Origin: Prosthecobacter debontii
GTDB lineage: Bacteria > Verrucomicrobiota > Verrucomicrobiia > Verrucomicrobiales > Akkermansiaceae
DNA length: 64,000 nt
Direction of reading: 5' to 3'
NCBI GenBank assembly: GCA_945869465.1
Contig: CAMBPB010000005.1
Location: 21,312 to 85,311 of the forward strand
Of the stretch, positions 54,421 to 63,931 are shown one piece after another; the first letter of the stretch is position 1; every line of letters starts with the position of its first letter. The position numbers and the translations under genes were made by a program. The notes beneath the pieces are model-generated. The model made no database searches. It was not told the origin of the DNA and saw nothing but the letters and a program-made list of their open reading frames with translations.

Positions 54421-55665
54421 ATGACAGCCGGCAGCGAATTGCTGCAATCCTTGGGCCTGGCGCTGGCCCTGGGATTGCTCGTGGGACTGCAACGGGAGTG
54501 GGAACACAATCGGATCGCCGGGTTGCGCACCTTTGCCTTGGTGAGCTTGTTCGGCGGCTTGAGCGGGATTCTGGCGGAGGCCTACGGCGGGTGGGTCATC
54601 GGGGCGGCCCTCATCGCGTTCGCGGCGATCACGGTTCCCGGCTACATCGCCTCGCTGCGCGACCGGGACGCCGATCCCGGTCTAACCACGGAAATCGCCA
54701 TGCTCGTGATGTTTGCAACGGGAGCAATCACGATTCTCGGCCATCGCATGATCGCGGTGGTGATCGCGGGCAGCGTGATGGTCTTGCTGCAGGAAAAAAA
54801 AGCCCTGCATCAGATGGTTTACAAGATCGGCGCAAGCGATCTCCGCGAGATCGCCCGGCTGGTGCTCATCGGGCTCGTCATTCTGCCCTTGCTTCCTAAC
54901 AAATCCTTCGGGGCCAATGATTTGTTAAACCCGTTCGCGATCTGGCTGATAGTTGTTCTGATTGTCGGCATCAGTCTCGCCGCATATCTTGCGAGCACGC
55001 TTCTCGGACAGGCGAAGGGCGTCGCCGTCGCCGGCATTTTCGGGGGGCTTGTTTCCAGCACCGCCACCACCGTCAGTCTGGCGAGGTGCAGCAAAAATGC
55101 CGCCAGCCATCCGCCGGCGCTGGCCGCAATGGCGCTGATTTCAGCGGCGGTGGTATTTGTGCGGGTGATTGCCGAGGTGATGATTGCCGGGCCGGGGGTT
55201 ATCCAACAAGTGCTGCCCCCGCTGGTGGCGATGACGGTTCTGGCAGGAGTCGTGGCGGTCGTGGCCTATCGTTTCACGCTCAGATCCAAGGCCGGGCCGA
55301 CTGAGGAAGCGCCGCCTTCCGAGCTGAAAAGCGCCGTCGTGTTCGGGCTGCTGTATGTGATCGTGTTGTTCGCCGTTTCCCATGCCAAGGAGCGCTTCGG
55401 GCTGGCGGGTCTTTACACCGTTGCGGCGATCTCCGGACTAACCGACATGGACGCCATCACGCTCACGACCGCCCGTCTCTCACATACCGGGCAGATCGAC
55501 GCGGCCACCGCATGGCGTGTCATCATGACCGCCGGGCTTGCCAACATTCTTTTCAAAACCGCGCTGGTCCTGGCCATGGGCACGCGGGCTTTCATCAAAC
55601 CCGTGCTGCTGGGATTTGCCGCGATGTTTGCCGGCGGCGCGGCCATTCTCTTGTTGTGGCCGTGA
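54421..55665 (+). CDS. MgtC/SapB-DUF4010 membrane protein
   Basis: Encodes 414 residues with about twelve hydrophobic segments. The N-terminal third has the MgtC/SapB pattern (LGLALALGLLVGLQREWEHN, AGLRTFALVSLFGGLSGIL); residues 170-414 match DUF4010 (GIFGGLVSSTATTVSLARCS, LYTVAAISGLTDMDAITLTT). Function is unestablished; MgtC proteins influence Mg adaptation, and DUF4010 members are thought to be transporters or channels. Diverges from the PAS kinase and follows the structured leader at 54320-54420. Start fixed by MTAGSELLQSLGL. Confidence 0.9.
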   Translation: MTAGSELLQSLGLALALGLLVGLQREWEHNRIAGLRTFALVSLFGGLSGILAEAYGGWVIGAALIAFAAITVPGYIASLRDRDADPGLTTEIAMLVMFATGAITILGHRMIAVVIAGSVMVLLQEKKALHQMVYKIGASDLREIARLVLIGLVILPLLPNKSFGANDLLNPFAIWLIVVLIVGISLAAYLASTLLGQAKGVAVAGIFGGLVSSTATTVSLARCSKNAASHPPALAAMALISAAVVFVRVIAEVMIAGPGVIQQVLPPLVAMTVLAGVVAVVAYRFTLRSKAGPTEEAPPSELKSAVVFGLLYVIVLFAVSHAKERFGLAGLYTVAAISGLTDMDAITLTTARLSHTGQIDAATAWRVIMTAGLANILFKTALVLAMGTRAFIKPVLLGFAAMFAGGAAILLLWP

Positions 55666-55767
55666 CAAGCCCGGCCCGTCCCGGCGGCAGGTTATTCTAA
55701 GGTATAACAGCCGGATCCTCGACACTCCTGCGGATTCCGGAACACTCCGGACGCACGAGTCGCCCTC

Positions 55768-56181
55768 ATGGACCCGCTCCACAACATATACTCGCTTCCC
55801 AATCAGAATGCTGTCAGACGCTTTCGTTTCTCCGCGTTGCTTCTGCTTTCGAAATGGGTGTTCATGATGGGCTCGTTAGGGATTTTCGGATACGCGACGC
55901 TTGCCGAAAGGCGGGATCTGACGCTGCTCGCACTCGGTTTGCTGAACTTGAGCCTGCTGGTTTCGATCGCCCATTGGATCATGGCGACGCGAGCCCGATG
56001 TCCCCTGTGTTTCGTGCCGTCGTTTTCCCACCAGATGTGCTCCAAGAGCAGCAAGGCGCGGCATTGCCTGGGAAGTTACCGGTTGCACGTCTCGTTGGCC
56101 GTCATTTTCAGAGGCTGTTTTCACTGCCCGTATTGTGGCGAACCCATTGGCGTCAAATTACGCCAGCAGCGGCACCACTGA
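55768..56181 (+). CDS. small membrane protein with Cys pairs
   Basis: Encodes 137 residues. Two membrane helices (about 22-46 and 53-71) are followed by CPLCFVPSFSHQMC and CFHCPYCGEPIG, four CxxC-like Cys groupings that could bind zinc, with a basic tail. No known family recognised. It lies between the DUF4010 gene and pfk. A cytoplasmic or periplasmic zinc ribbon fused to a membrane anchor is the most that can be said. Confidence 0.65.
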   Translation: MDPLHNIYSLPNQNAVRRFRFSALLLLSKWVFMMGSLGIFGYATLAERRDLTLLALGLLNLSLLVSIAHWIMATRARCPLCFVPSFSHQMCSKSSKARHCLGSYRLHVSLAVIFRGCFHCPYCGEPIGVKLRQQRHH

Positions 56182-56284
56182 TCACCCGGCCATGGCACCG
56201 CCGAGCGGCCGAGCGGTCCGCGAATGACCGCTTGTCTCGCGGGTCCGGCGCTGCGTAGTCTGGCGGTGGAAAAAGACTTTCACC

Positions 56285-57406
56285 ATGGCACAGCATATCG
56301 GGATATTGACCAGTGGCGGGGATTGTCCGGGCCTCAACGCGGCGATCCGGGGACTCGGCAAGGCAGCGAGAGAGCACTACGGCATGCGGGTGATCGGTTT
56401 CCTCAACGGCTTCCGCGGATTGGCCCAGGACCAAACCGTCGAGCTCGATGGCGCGATGTTGTCCGGCATTCTCACCGATGGCGGCACGATCCTCGGCACC
56501 AGCCGCGACAAGCCCCACCGGATGAACATCGGCGGCAAGGAAATCGACATGACCGCTGCGATCATCGCCACCTATCACAAACACCACCTCGACGCGCTGG
56601 TCTGCATTGGCGGCGGCGGCACCCAGAAAAACGCCCTGCGCCTCGCGGAGGCGGGCTTGAATGTGGTCACCCTGCCGAAAACCATCGACAACGATATTTC
56701 GCTGACCGACCGCACCTTCGGGTTCGACACCGCCCTGCAGATCGCGACCGAGGCGATCGACCGGCTGCATTCCACGGCGACGAGTCACGAACGGATCATC
56801 GTGGTGGAGGTGATGGGCCACCGGGCCGGTTGGCTGGCCCTTGAAGCGGGCATTGCGGGCGGGGCGGATGTGATTCTGCTGCCTGAAATCCCCTACGAAC
56901 TCCGAAACATCGCCAAAGCGATCCGACGCCGGACCCAGAGCGGCAAACGTTTCAGTATCGTCGTGGTGGCGGAAGGCGCGATGTCCACGGATGATGCGCG
57001 GGAAGTGGCGGCATTGGTCATGGAGCGGGACAAGGCGGACTCGAAAAAAGACCGCACCGAGGCCAAGGAGAAACTCCGAAAATTTCATGACGAACATGTG
57101 GGCCACACGATCCGGCTCACGCGCAATCTGGAGAAACTCACCGGCCAGGAGACGCGCCTGACGATTCTCGGCCACCTGCAGCGCGGCGGCACTCCATCCG
57201 CATCCGACCGGGTGTTCGCGACCTGGCTGGGGACCGAATGTGCGGAAGTGTTGAACGAGCGGAGATACGGCGTGATGCTGGGCTTGCAGGGCAGCGAACT
57301 GAAACACGTGCCGCTGGCCGCATTGGCGGGCAAAATCCGGCAGGTGCCGCTGGATCATCCGTTGATCGCCTCGGGCCGCCAGGTGGGCACCTCGTTCGGC
57401 GATTGA
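56285..57406 (+). CDS. pfkA: 6-phosphofructokinase, variant active-site type
   Basis: Encodes 373 residues of the PfkA fold: [32 protein letters not shown] (109-120), [20 protein letters not shown] (131-150), and [12 protein letters not shown]. In E. coli the segment 109-112 would be GGDG with the Mg-binding Asp; here it is Gly. PKTIDND rather than PGTIDND is shared with PPi-dependent and Group III enzymes, so the donor (ATP or PPi) is uncertain. It makes fructose 1,6-bisphosphate in glycolysis. No promoter or neighbouring glycolytic gene identified. Confidence 0.92.
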   Translation: MAQHIGILTSGGDCPGLNAAIRGLGKAAREHYGMRVIGFLNGFRGLAQDQTVELDGAMLSGILTDGGTILGTSRDKPHRMNIGGKEIDMTAAIIATYHKHHLDALVCIGGGGTQKNALRLAEAGLNVVTLPKTIDNDISLTDRTFGFDTALQIATEAIDRLHSTATSHERIIVVEVMGHRAGWLALEAGIAGGADVILLPEIPYELRNIAKAIRRRTQSGKRFSIVVVAEGAMSTDDAREVAALVMERDKADSKKDRTEAKEKLRKFHDEHVGHTIRLTRNLEKLTGQETRLTILGHLQRGGTPSASDRVFATWLGTECAEVLNERRYGVMLGLQGSELKHVPLAALAGKIRQVPLDHPLIASGRQVGTSFGD

Positions 57407-57415
57407 AAGGGCATC

Positions 57416-58033
57416 TCACACGGCCCCGGGAGGCGAAGCCACTTGGCAAAGTGCCTCCATTACGGCGGTGACGGCTGCGGGTGGCAACGATTCGGGAACC
57501 ACCGCGCCGAGCACGAGGCAACCGTAGGCGGTCTCGACCGGGATGACTTCAAGAGTCGCCCCCGCACCGATTTTGATATGCACGTTGCCCGCGGACGATC
57601 CCGGCCTCCTGGAGGCGAGGGCCAGCGAGCGGGCGAGGAAATGCAGGCGGCCGTGGTTGCTTTCGTCGAAAATGACCGCGCCTTCGCGATCGAGGAGAAA
57701 CATCCCGGTGGCCGCGAAATGATGGTGCATCCAATCGCGGAACCGCTGGATCCGGTCGAGAAACGGGCCACGGGCGGTGGACGCGATGACGTCGCCTACC
57801 GACTCCCGCATCGAAGGCGGAACCTGGGGAGGCGGTTCGGCTGAAGGTGCGGGCCGATCAGGCGCGGCTTGGAGCGGAGGTGGCGCGGCCGGGCGGCCGG
57901 TCGCATACCCGACAAACGCCGCGTCAAAGCCGGCATCGACGACGCTCACCGCAGGCTCGCGGACCGGTCTCATCAACCGCTCCGCGAGCCGTCGGACTTC
58001 GATGGGATCAAGCCATGGCTGGAGCGGGTCCAT
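57416..58033 (-). CDS. roadblock/LC7-like protein coupled to ParA
   Basis: Encodes 205 residues. N-terminal part (about 1-80) is Pro-rich and not recognised. The C-terminal 110 residues read SVGDVIASTARGPFLDRIQR, WMHHHFAATGMFLLDREGAV, IFDESNHGRLHFLARSLALA and LEVIPVETAYGCLVLGAVVP, with the alternating strand-helix layout of roadblock/longin-like dimerisation domains. The assignment is by pattern only. Its ATG overlaps the ParA stop by one base (TGATG), so translation is coupled. MglB-like roadblocks regulate polarity GTPases, so partnership with a positioning ATPase is plausible. Confidence 0.6.
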   Translation of the reverse strand: MDPLQPWLDPIEVRRLAERLMRPVREPAVSVVDAGFDAAFVGYATGRPAAPPPLQAAPDRPAPSAEPPPQVPPSMRESVGDVIASTARGPFLDRIQRFRDWMHHHFAATGMFLLDREGAVIFDESNHGRLHFLARSLALASRRPGSSAGNVHIKIGAGATLEVIPVETAYGCLVLGAVVPESLPPAAVTAVMEALCQVASPPGAV

Positions 58034-58824
58034 CAACCGCAGGTGATGCGCTGGGCATCGTTGGATTCCAGTTTCGCTTCGATTTCCGCGCGGAGGGAGT
58101 CGAAAACCACCTGCGCTCCCGCGCCATCCTCCAGCACGCCGACCGGCAGGCCGCGCGCGCTGGCCCGCACGAACAAGCCGTCCCGGGGAATCTGCGTTTG
58201 AAAAACCATTTCCTGGGGCAGCAGTTGCCGCAGTGCGGCGGCGGCTTCGGTGCTTTCGGCGAGGTCGTGCTGCACCATCGTCAGGCACACGCCCAGCACC
58301 GTGAGGCGGGGGTTCATGACCCGCAGCCGGTTCAATCCTTCGAGCAGTTTGGGAACCGAGCGAATGCCCAATGGTTCCGCCTGTTGGGGAATCATGATCG
58401 CATCGCTGGAGGCGATCACATCGCCGGTGACGCCAAACAGCCCGGCGGCGGTGTCAATCAGGCAGAGGTCGAATCCGCGGGCGGAAACGCTGCGGAGAAA
58501 GGCCCGCACCCGGGCGAGGTGGGCGCCCATGCCGCCGCCACCCGCTTCGTAGTCGCTCGCCTGGCCGCTGGCCACCAGCGAGAAGGTTTCCAGCCGGGTG
58601 GGCACAATCACGCGGTCAAGCGGCAGCCCGGGATCCGTGAGGTAATCGTAAAATCCCGTGAGCAGGCGGGATTGGCGGGTGAGGGAAAGGCCCACCGAGC
58701 CCTGCGGATCGGCATCAACCAGCAAGGTGCGCACTCCGGCACGGGCAAAGGCGTGAGCGAGGTTGATCGAGACGGTGGTCTTGCCCACTCCTCCTTTTTG
58801 ACTTGAAACGGCGATACTGATCAC
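58033..58824 (-). CDS. ParA/MinD-family ATPase
   Basis: Encodes 263 residues from a GTG at 58824. Deviant Walker A SQKGGVGKTTVSINLAHAFA, then VDADPQGSVGLSLTRQ (Walker A'), DLCLIDTAAGLFGVTGDVIA (Walker B) and VIVPTRLETFSLVASGQASD. It positions DNA or protein complexes by ATP-dependent surface binding. No parB or parS nearby. A longer start at 58929 (MQTTRHSASS) would reach into the upstream region of the divergent lipoprotein, so the GTG is favoured. Coupled to the roadblock-like gene. Confidence 0.88.
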   Translation of the reverse strand: MISIAVSSQKGGVGKTTVSINLAHAFARAGVRTLLVDADPQGSVGLSLTRQSRLLTGFYDYLTDPGLPLDRVIVPTRLETFSLVASGQASDYEAGGGGMGAHLARVRAFLRSVSARGFDLCLIDTAAGLFGVTGDVIASSDAIMIPQQAEPLGIRSVPKLLEGLNRLRVMNPRLTVLGVCLTMVQHDLAESTEAAAALRQLLPQEMVFQTQIPRDGLFVRASARGLPVGVLEDGAGAQVVFDSLRAEIEAKLESNDAQRITCG

Positions 58825-58940
58825 GCGATGACGGGGAATTGTTGCGCAAGGGTAGCTTCCGCTTGCCACATCGGAAGTCTTTTCTTCATGATGATGGGGC
58901 GACGAGGCAGAGTGCCTTGTCGTTTGCATCGTCATCCACC

Positions 58941-61106
58941 ATGAAAGCTCGATATCTCCAGGCGGCCGCACTGTGCGCCATGGCCCTTGCGTCCGGTTCC
59001 TGCCGCAAAGCAAACCCGGGGGGGGAATCGACCGGCGTGCCCAAGGCGGTGATCGCTCCGGAATTGGAAAGCATGGGAGTCGCCGCGCTGCCCGGCGCCG
59101 TCTATCGAAGTCAGTCCCGCTCGGCGATTCATTGGCAACCGTGGACGAAGGAGTCTCTGGAGCGGGCCAAGGCGGCGAACCGCCTGGTGTTTTGCGTGAT
59201 CGCCATGCCGCAGCAGCCCGGCTTTCAAAAGGTGCTGGATTCCTTGGCGAACGACCCAGGAGCGGTGGCGGCCATCAATGATCATTACGTGCCGGTGCTG
59301 GTGGACGGCGACGCATCCCGCGAGATGGGTCTGTTGACCGCCGATTTGTGCGCGGAAATCAAGCGTCCGCTGCAATTGCCCTTGCTGGTGTGGATGACGT
59401 ATGAAGGAAATCCGGTGGCATGGATTCCGGTGACCGCGGCGAGCCCTTCCGGCGGGGTGGATTTGTTCAATCAATCGCACACGATGGTCACCCAGATGTG
59501 GAAGGAGGGCGCAAGGTATGTACTCAAAACCAGCGCCTTGGACAATGCCAACCGCCGGGCCCGCATCGAACAGCGCCGGGTGACTAATGCCATCAGCGAG
59601 CAACCCGCCGTGGACGCGGTCCGCAGCCTGAGGCAGCTCGCTTCCCTCTATGACCCCTACTCGCGGAGCTTCGATGAGGTGGGCGGTTTGTTCCCTTCCG
59701 GCGCGATCGAATTGCTGGCCACCGCGGCGGCCCACCCGGGGCTGCCTGCCGATGTCCGGGCCCGCGCGTTGGAAACCACCCGGGAACTGATGATCGATCT
59801 GCTGCCCAGCGCGATGTTCGATCCCCTCGATGGCGGAGTGTTTTCATCCCGACGCGGCACCTCATGGTCACTCCCGACTTTTTCCCGCAATTGCCCGGGG
59901 CAGGCCCGTGCGGCCGTCGCCTTGATCCAGGCGTTCCGGGCGACAGGGAACCCGCAAACCTTGGAAAAAGCGCTTGGCTTGATTGCCTTTGCCGAAAGCT
60001 CCTACCAGACCTCGGAACGCTTGTTCGCCGTGGGACTGAGCGAGGAAACCCCGCCGGACTCGTGGTTGTGGAGCGTCGAGGACATCGAAAAGGCGCTCTC
60101 GCCGGACGATGCGAAATGGTGGATCAAGGCCACCGGCATGAAGGGATTGGGAAACCTCCCATCCGAGGCCGATCCGCTCCGCGAGTTTTTCCGGGGCAAT
60201 ACCATGGGACTCACCATGACGGTGGCGGAGATCAGCGCCGCGCAGCAACAATCCGTGGAAGTCTTCACCCCGCGCTTTGAAGCAGCCAAAACCAAACTTC
60301 TCGCGGTCCGAAACGAGCGCCTGAGGAAAACGCCGCGTGACGAATCCTCCCACGCGGCCGCCACCTTACGAATGGTCTCAGCCTACGCCGCCGCCTTCGG
60401 CGTTACTGGCGACGAAGGTTTTCGCGAGAAAGCCGTTGCCTTGCTCAAGCGCTCCCGGGAAGCCTTTGGCGTCGGGCCTCGCTTGCGGCTGTTTTCCAAG
60501 GACGCCCTGGATTCCATCGGCGCGGGTCGGGCGTTTCTCTATGCCCTGGCTCTGCAAGCGGTGCTCGATGTGGCGACCATCACCTCGGACGACCAATGGC
60601 TGGTCTGGTCCGAAGACCTCGCCACCACCGCCGCGGAAATGTTCACCGGCAACGGATTTCTCAAGGAATGCCCGGATGAGGCCAAACTCATCGATCTGCC
60701 CATCACCGACCTCGTGATGTTGTTCGACGATTCCACCGCAGGCCTGGTTTCCTCGGCGGAAAACCGGCTCGCCGAACTCGGCCGCCCGCTGGTGGCGAGC
60801 TTCAGCGAACTCGCCACTCCCATGCCAACCTATGCGCTGGACCGACCGGTGCTCCACACCGACCTACTGCTTGCCACCCTTTCCCGCCACTTCAAGGTGA
60901 CTGTCGTGGTGGGCCCCGACATTTCACCGGCGTTGAAACTCGCCACCCAGCGGCTTCAAATGCGGGTGATTCAGCGCCGCCCCGCGCGGCCCGATGATCA
61001 GGTTCCCGCCGGCTCGGTCAAAGTCCTCCTGTCCGGAGAGGACGCCCGCCTGGTTTCCACCCCTGAGGCGCTGCAACAAGCGCTCTTGCCCTCCCCCGCG
61101 AAATAG
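58941..61106 (+). CDS. lipoprotein related to DUF255/YyaL (thioredoxin-like) proteins, lacking the CxxC motif
   Basis: Encodes 721 residues. Lipobox ASGSC with Cys21. Then IHWQPWTKESLERAKAANRL and DPGAVAAINDHYVPVLVDGD match the DUF255/SPATA20 thioredoxin-like N-terminus (WxPWxxEAFxxAKxxxKP, FNxxFVxIKVD), but where relatives have CHWCHVM this protein has MPQQPGFQKV, so no redox Cys. The alpha-helical, six-hairpin-like middle includes MFDPLDGGVFSSRRGTSWSL, comparable to the family's YDQxGGGFHRYSVDxxW. The C-terminus is unrecognised. Probably inner- or outer-membrane anchored. Divergent from ParA. Catalysis as in YyaL is unlikely. Start at MKARYLQAAALC. Confidence 0.7.
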   Translation: MKARYLQAAALCAMALASGSCRKANPGGESTGVPKAVIAPELESMGVAALPGAVYRSQSRSAIHWQPWTKESLERAKAANRLVFCVIAMPQQPGFQKVLDSLANDPGAVAAINDHYVPVLVDGDASREMGLLTADLCAEIKRPLQLPLLVWMTYEGNPVAWIPVTAASPSGGVDLFNQSHTMVTQMWKEGARYVLKTSALDNANRRARIEQRRVTNAISEQPAVDAVRSLRQLASLYDPYSRSFDEVGGLFPSGAIELLATAAAHPGLPADVRARALETTRELMIDLLPSAMFDPLDGGVFSSRRGTSWSLPTFSRNCPGQARAAVALIQAFRATGNPQTLEKALGLIAFAESSYQTSERLFAVGLSEETPPDSWLWSVEDIEKALSPDDAKWWIKATGMKGLGNLPSEADPLREFFRGNTMGLTMTVAEISAAQQQSVEVFTPRFEAAKTKLLAVRNERLRKTPRDESSHAAATLRMVSAYAAAFGVTGDEGFREKAVALLKRSREAFGVGPRLRLFSKDALDSIGAGRAFLYALALQAVLDVATITSDDQWLVWSEDLATTAAEMFTGNGFLKECPDEAKLIDLPITDLVMLFDDSTAGLVSSAENRLAELGRPLVASFSELATPMPTYALDRPVLHTDLLLATLSRHFKVTVVVGPDISPALKLATQRLQMRVIQRRPARPDDQVPAGSVKVLLSGEDARLVSTPEALQQALLPSPAK

Positions 61107-61151
61107 GGGAGACTCTTTCCGCGCAATGACTCCCATCCGATCTCTCTTCCT

Positions 61152-62213
61152 ATGAAAAAACATCCCTTTGCGGCCGCTCTTTCTTGTTTGACTCTCGCGT
61201 TTCCGGCGGCGGCCGACACGTTTTTGTTAAAGGATGGAACGTCGCTTAAGGGCTCGATTCTCCGTGAGGATCCAACCTCTTACACCCTCGAAGTCAACGT
61301 CACCAAGTCCATCAAGGACGAACGGGTGGTCGCCAAGGCCGACATCAAGAAAATCACGGCCGAAAACCTCGACCTCACCGCCTTTGCCGCGATCGAAAAA
61401 CTGATCCCCGCCCCCGATCTGCTGACCGCCGCAGATTATGAAAGTCGAATCCGGACCGTGGAGAAGTTTCTCATCGATCACCGCGGCACGAAATCCAAGG
61501 AGACCAAGGACATTTTGGCCGAGCTCAAGGCCGAAGCCAATGAGATCCTGGCCGGCGGGATCAAGCTGGCCGGCAAGATCGTCCCACAATCGGAATACAG
61601 GACCAACGCCTATGAAATCGACGCCCGCATCCAAGCGGCAAAAATCCGCCGGCTTGTCGGCGACTCAATGCACTTGCAGGCGCTCCGTGAGTTCGTCGCC
61701 TTCGATCGCCTGTTCCACAACACCTCCGCTTGCGCCGCCCTCGCACCACTGATCAAACAGGTGATCCCCTTTCACATGACGGAGACCGAACAAGCCTTAT
61801 CCACGTTGGATGCCAGGATCAAGGAGCGCGAACTCGGCCTCCAGCGGATGTCCCCCGCGGACCGCCCCCGCACCGAAAATGCAATCCTTGAGGAAACCGC
61901 CGAACTCGCGGCACGCTTCAAGTCGGAAAAAGACGCGAAACTTGGCTGGGTCACCACCCATCCGTTTTTCAAACCCTCCTTGGACGAAACGATGACCTTC
62001 GGCAAAGGAGAACTTGCCCGCTGGTCCACCCTCAAGACCCCGCTTCTGGATGGCGGCAAGGCCTTCCGCGACGCCATGATGCTTATCGAAAACAAGGGCA
62101 CGCCCGCCGCCATCACCGCTGCGATCACCGCCGCCAAAACCGCCGGGGTGGCGCCTCGCTACCTCGCCATTCTCGAAGCCGCCGCACCACCCTCCGGCAA
62201 GGCCAGCAGTTGA
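61152..62213 (+). CDS. PTPDL-like secreted protein
   Basis: Encodes 353 residues: signal peptide (MKKHPFAAALSCLTLAFPAA), then a short beta domain (FLLKDGTSLKGSILREDPTS) and a long helical body with LIPAPDLLTAADYESRIRTV, a variant of the Pro-Thr-Pro-Asp-Leu block that names a family of Verrucomicrobia secreted proteins (name from memory). Function unknown. It follows the DUF255-like lipoprotein after 45 nt and precedes hisB by 6 nt, so it may be in one transcript with the histidine genes. Confidence 0.65.
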   Translation: MKKHPFAAALSCLTLAFPAAADTFLLKDGTSLKGSILREDPTSYTLEVNVTKSIKDERVVAKADIKKITAENLDLTAFAAIEKLIPAPDLLTAADYESRIRTVEKFLIDHRGTKSKETKDILAELKAEANEILAGGIKLAGKIVPQSEYRTNAYEIDARIQAAKIRRLVGDSMHLQALREFVAFDRLFHNTSACAALAPLIKQVIPFHMTETEQALSTLDARIKERELGLQRMSPADRPRTENAILEETAELAARFKSEKDAKLGWVTTHPFFKPSLDETMTFGKGELARWSTLKTPLLDGGKAFRDAMMLIENKGTPAAITAAITAAKTAGVAPRYLAILEAAAPPSGKASS

Positions 62214-62219
62214 TCGATC

Positions 62220-62813
62220 ATGTCCGCCACCCGCACTGCCAACCGTAGCCGCAAGACCGCCGAAACCTCCATCGAGTTGTCGCTCGACATCGACGGCACC
62301 GGAGTTTCGACCATCGATACCGGGGTTCCGTTTTTCGATCACATGCTCACGTTGTTTTCAAAACACGGCCTGTTTGACCTCAAGGTGAAAACCGTCGGCG
62401 ATGTGGCGGTGGATTTCCACCACACCATCGAAGACACCGGCATCGTACTCGGCGATTGCCTGCGTGAGGCGCTCGGCACCAAGGCAGGCATCCGCCGCTA
62501 CGGTTGCGCCTATCTGCCGATGGATGAAACCCTGGCCCGCGTCGTCGTGGATCTCAGCAACCGGCCGCACCTCGAATTCCGCGCCCCGGCCGGCACGCCT
62601 TCCGCACCGAACATGCCATTCACCCTCGTCGAGGAGTTCTGCCGCGCCCTCGCCTCGAACCTGCGGGCTAACATTCACGTCGAGCTGCTCTACGGCCGCG
62701 ACGGACACCACATCGCGGAAGCCATCTTCAAGGGCCTCGCCCGTGCCTTGCGGGATGCCTGCCAGCGCGACCCCCGCGTGATCGGCATTCCCAGCACCAA
62801 GGACGCGCTGTGA
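62220..62813 (+). CDS. hisB: imidazoleglycerol-phosphate dehydratase
   Basis: Encodes 197 residues. Metal-binding motifs GVPFFDHMLTLFSKHGLFDL, DVAVDFHHTIEDTGIVLGDC, DISNRP-type VVDLSNRPHLEF and GRDGHHIAEAIFKGLARAL are diagnostic. It dehydrates imidazole glycerol phosphate in histidine synthesis. It is the monofunctional form (no HAD phosphatase). hisH overlaps its stop (GTGA). Confidence 0.96.
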   Translation: MSATRTANRSRKTAETSIELSLDIDGTGVSTIDTGVPFFDHMLTLFSKHGLFDLKVKTVGDVAVDFHHTIEDTGIVLGDCLREALGTKAGIRRYGCAYLPMDETLARVVVDLSNRPHLEFRAPAGTPSAPNMPFTLVEEFCRALASNLRANIHVELLYGRDGHHIAEAIFKGLARALRDACQRDPRVIGIPSTKDAL

Positions 62814-63424
62814 AAGTCGGAATCATCGATTACGGCGGCGGCAATCTCCGCAGCGTCGCCAACGCCTTGCGCGAACTCGGCGTAGAACCCATCATCATCG
62901 CCAGCCCCGCCGATGTCGCGGATGTCACCCACCTCATCCTGCCCGGCCAAGGGGCCTTCGGCGATACCATGGAGCGCCTCGAAACGCGCGGACTCGATTC
63001 ATTCCTCAAGAATTGGATCGCCGCGGACCGGCCGTATTTCGGGATCTGCGTCGGCTATCAAATTCTCTTCGATGCAAGCCAGGAGGCGCCCGGAATCGCC
63101 GGACTGGGTATCGTCCCCGGCATCGTCCGCCGCTTCACCGGCGAAGCCGGCCTGAAAATCCCGCACATGGGATGGAACTCCGCGGTCTCGAAACACGGCG
63201 AAACCCCCGTCTGGAAAGCCCTCGGGCAGGATCCCTATTTCTACTTCGTCCACTCCTACTTTCCCGTTCCTCTCGATCCCGCCGTCATTGTGGCTGAGAC
63301 CACCTACGGCACCCAGACCTTCGCCGCCGCCGTCGCGAAGGGAACGATGTTCGCCTGCCAGTTCCACCCCGAAAAAAGCCAGGACGCCGGCATCCGCCTG
63401 ATCCGGAATTTTCTGGGTCTGTGA
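62810..63424 (+). CDS. hisH: imidazole glycerol phosphate synthase subunit HisH
   Basis: Encodes 204 residues, from a GTG at 62810. Glutaminase: DYGGGNLRSVANAL, PGQGAFGDTM, nucleophile Cys80 in FGICVGYQILF, and CQFHPEKSQDAG with the catalytic His and Glu. It supplies ammonia to HisF, which is not in the window. Overlap of 4 nt with hisB couples translation. Confidence 0.95.
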   Translation: MKVGIIDYGGGNLRSVANALRELGVEPIIIASPADVADVTHLILPGQGAFGDTMERLETRGLDSFLKNWIAADRPYFGICVGYQILFDASQEAPGIAGLGIVPGIVRRFTGEAGLKIPHMGWNSAVSKHGETPVWKALGQDPYFYFVHSYFPVPLDPAVIVAETTYGTQTFAAAVAKGTMFACQFHPEKSQDAGIRLIRNFLGL

Positions 63425-63455
63425 CGGCCCTTCGATCCAGCAGATTCCGCTCACC

Positions 63456-63758
63456 ATGAAAAAGACCTTTCCTCTAACCAACCCAGGCCACCAGCCGCCG
63501 CGGGTGATCGCCGCGATCAAAAATGACGTGCGCAAATACGTGAAACGGGAGCGCCGCAAAGCCCTCCCGGAAGGTGTCGATTTCTGGGACTTCAAATGCC
63601 AGATCGGCCATGGCCAGGCCGCTCCGGAACCCAAGCACGTCGAAGAACTCATCGCCGCCATCGACCAGGCGGCGGCCAGCCAATGCGCCACGGTTTATAT
63701 CGAAATCCTGGCCACTCCCGGCCACCGGACCAGCACCAGCGGAGCGGTGGAAAACTAG
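63456..63758 (+). CDS. DUF6172-like small protein
   Basis: Encodes 100 residues: MKKTFPLTNPGHQPPRVIAA, DVRKYVKRERRKALPEGVDF, WDFKCQIG and YIEILATPGHR agree with a conserved family of short basic proteins (DUF6172 in my memory). Function unknown. It follows hisH by 31 nt in the same direction. Confidence 0.75.
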   Translation: MKKTFPLTNPGHQPPRVIAAIKNDVRKYVKRERRKALPEGVDFWDFKCQIGHGQAAPEPKHVEELIAAIDQAAASQCATVYIEILATPGHRTSTSGAVEN

Positions 63759-63931
63759 GATTGATCGCCAGACGGTTTGCGCTGCTAGAAACCGGCAATC
63801 CTCACAGCGGCAATTATGTTCATCGACTCCGGCGCTGGGTCATCATGAATTCTGAGGCGGACCCGAAAGTTCGACCACGGAGGGGCTAAACTAAGCTGGT
63901 GTGGTGGGGCGCGGGAAAGAGATAGGTGATC

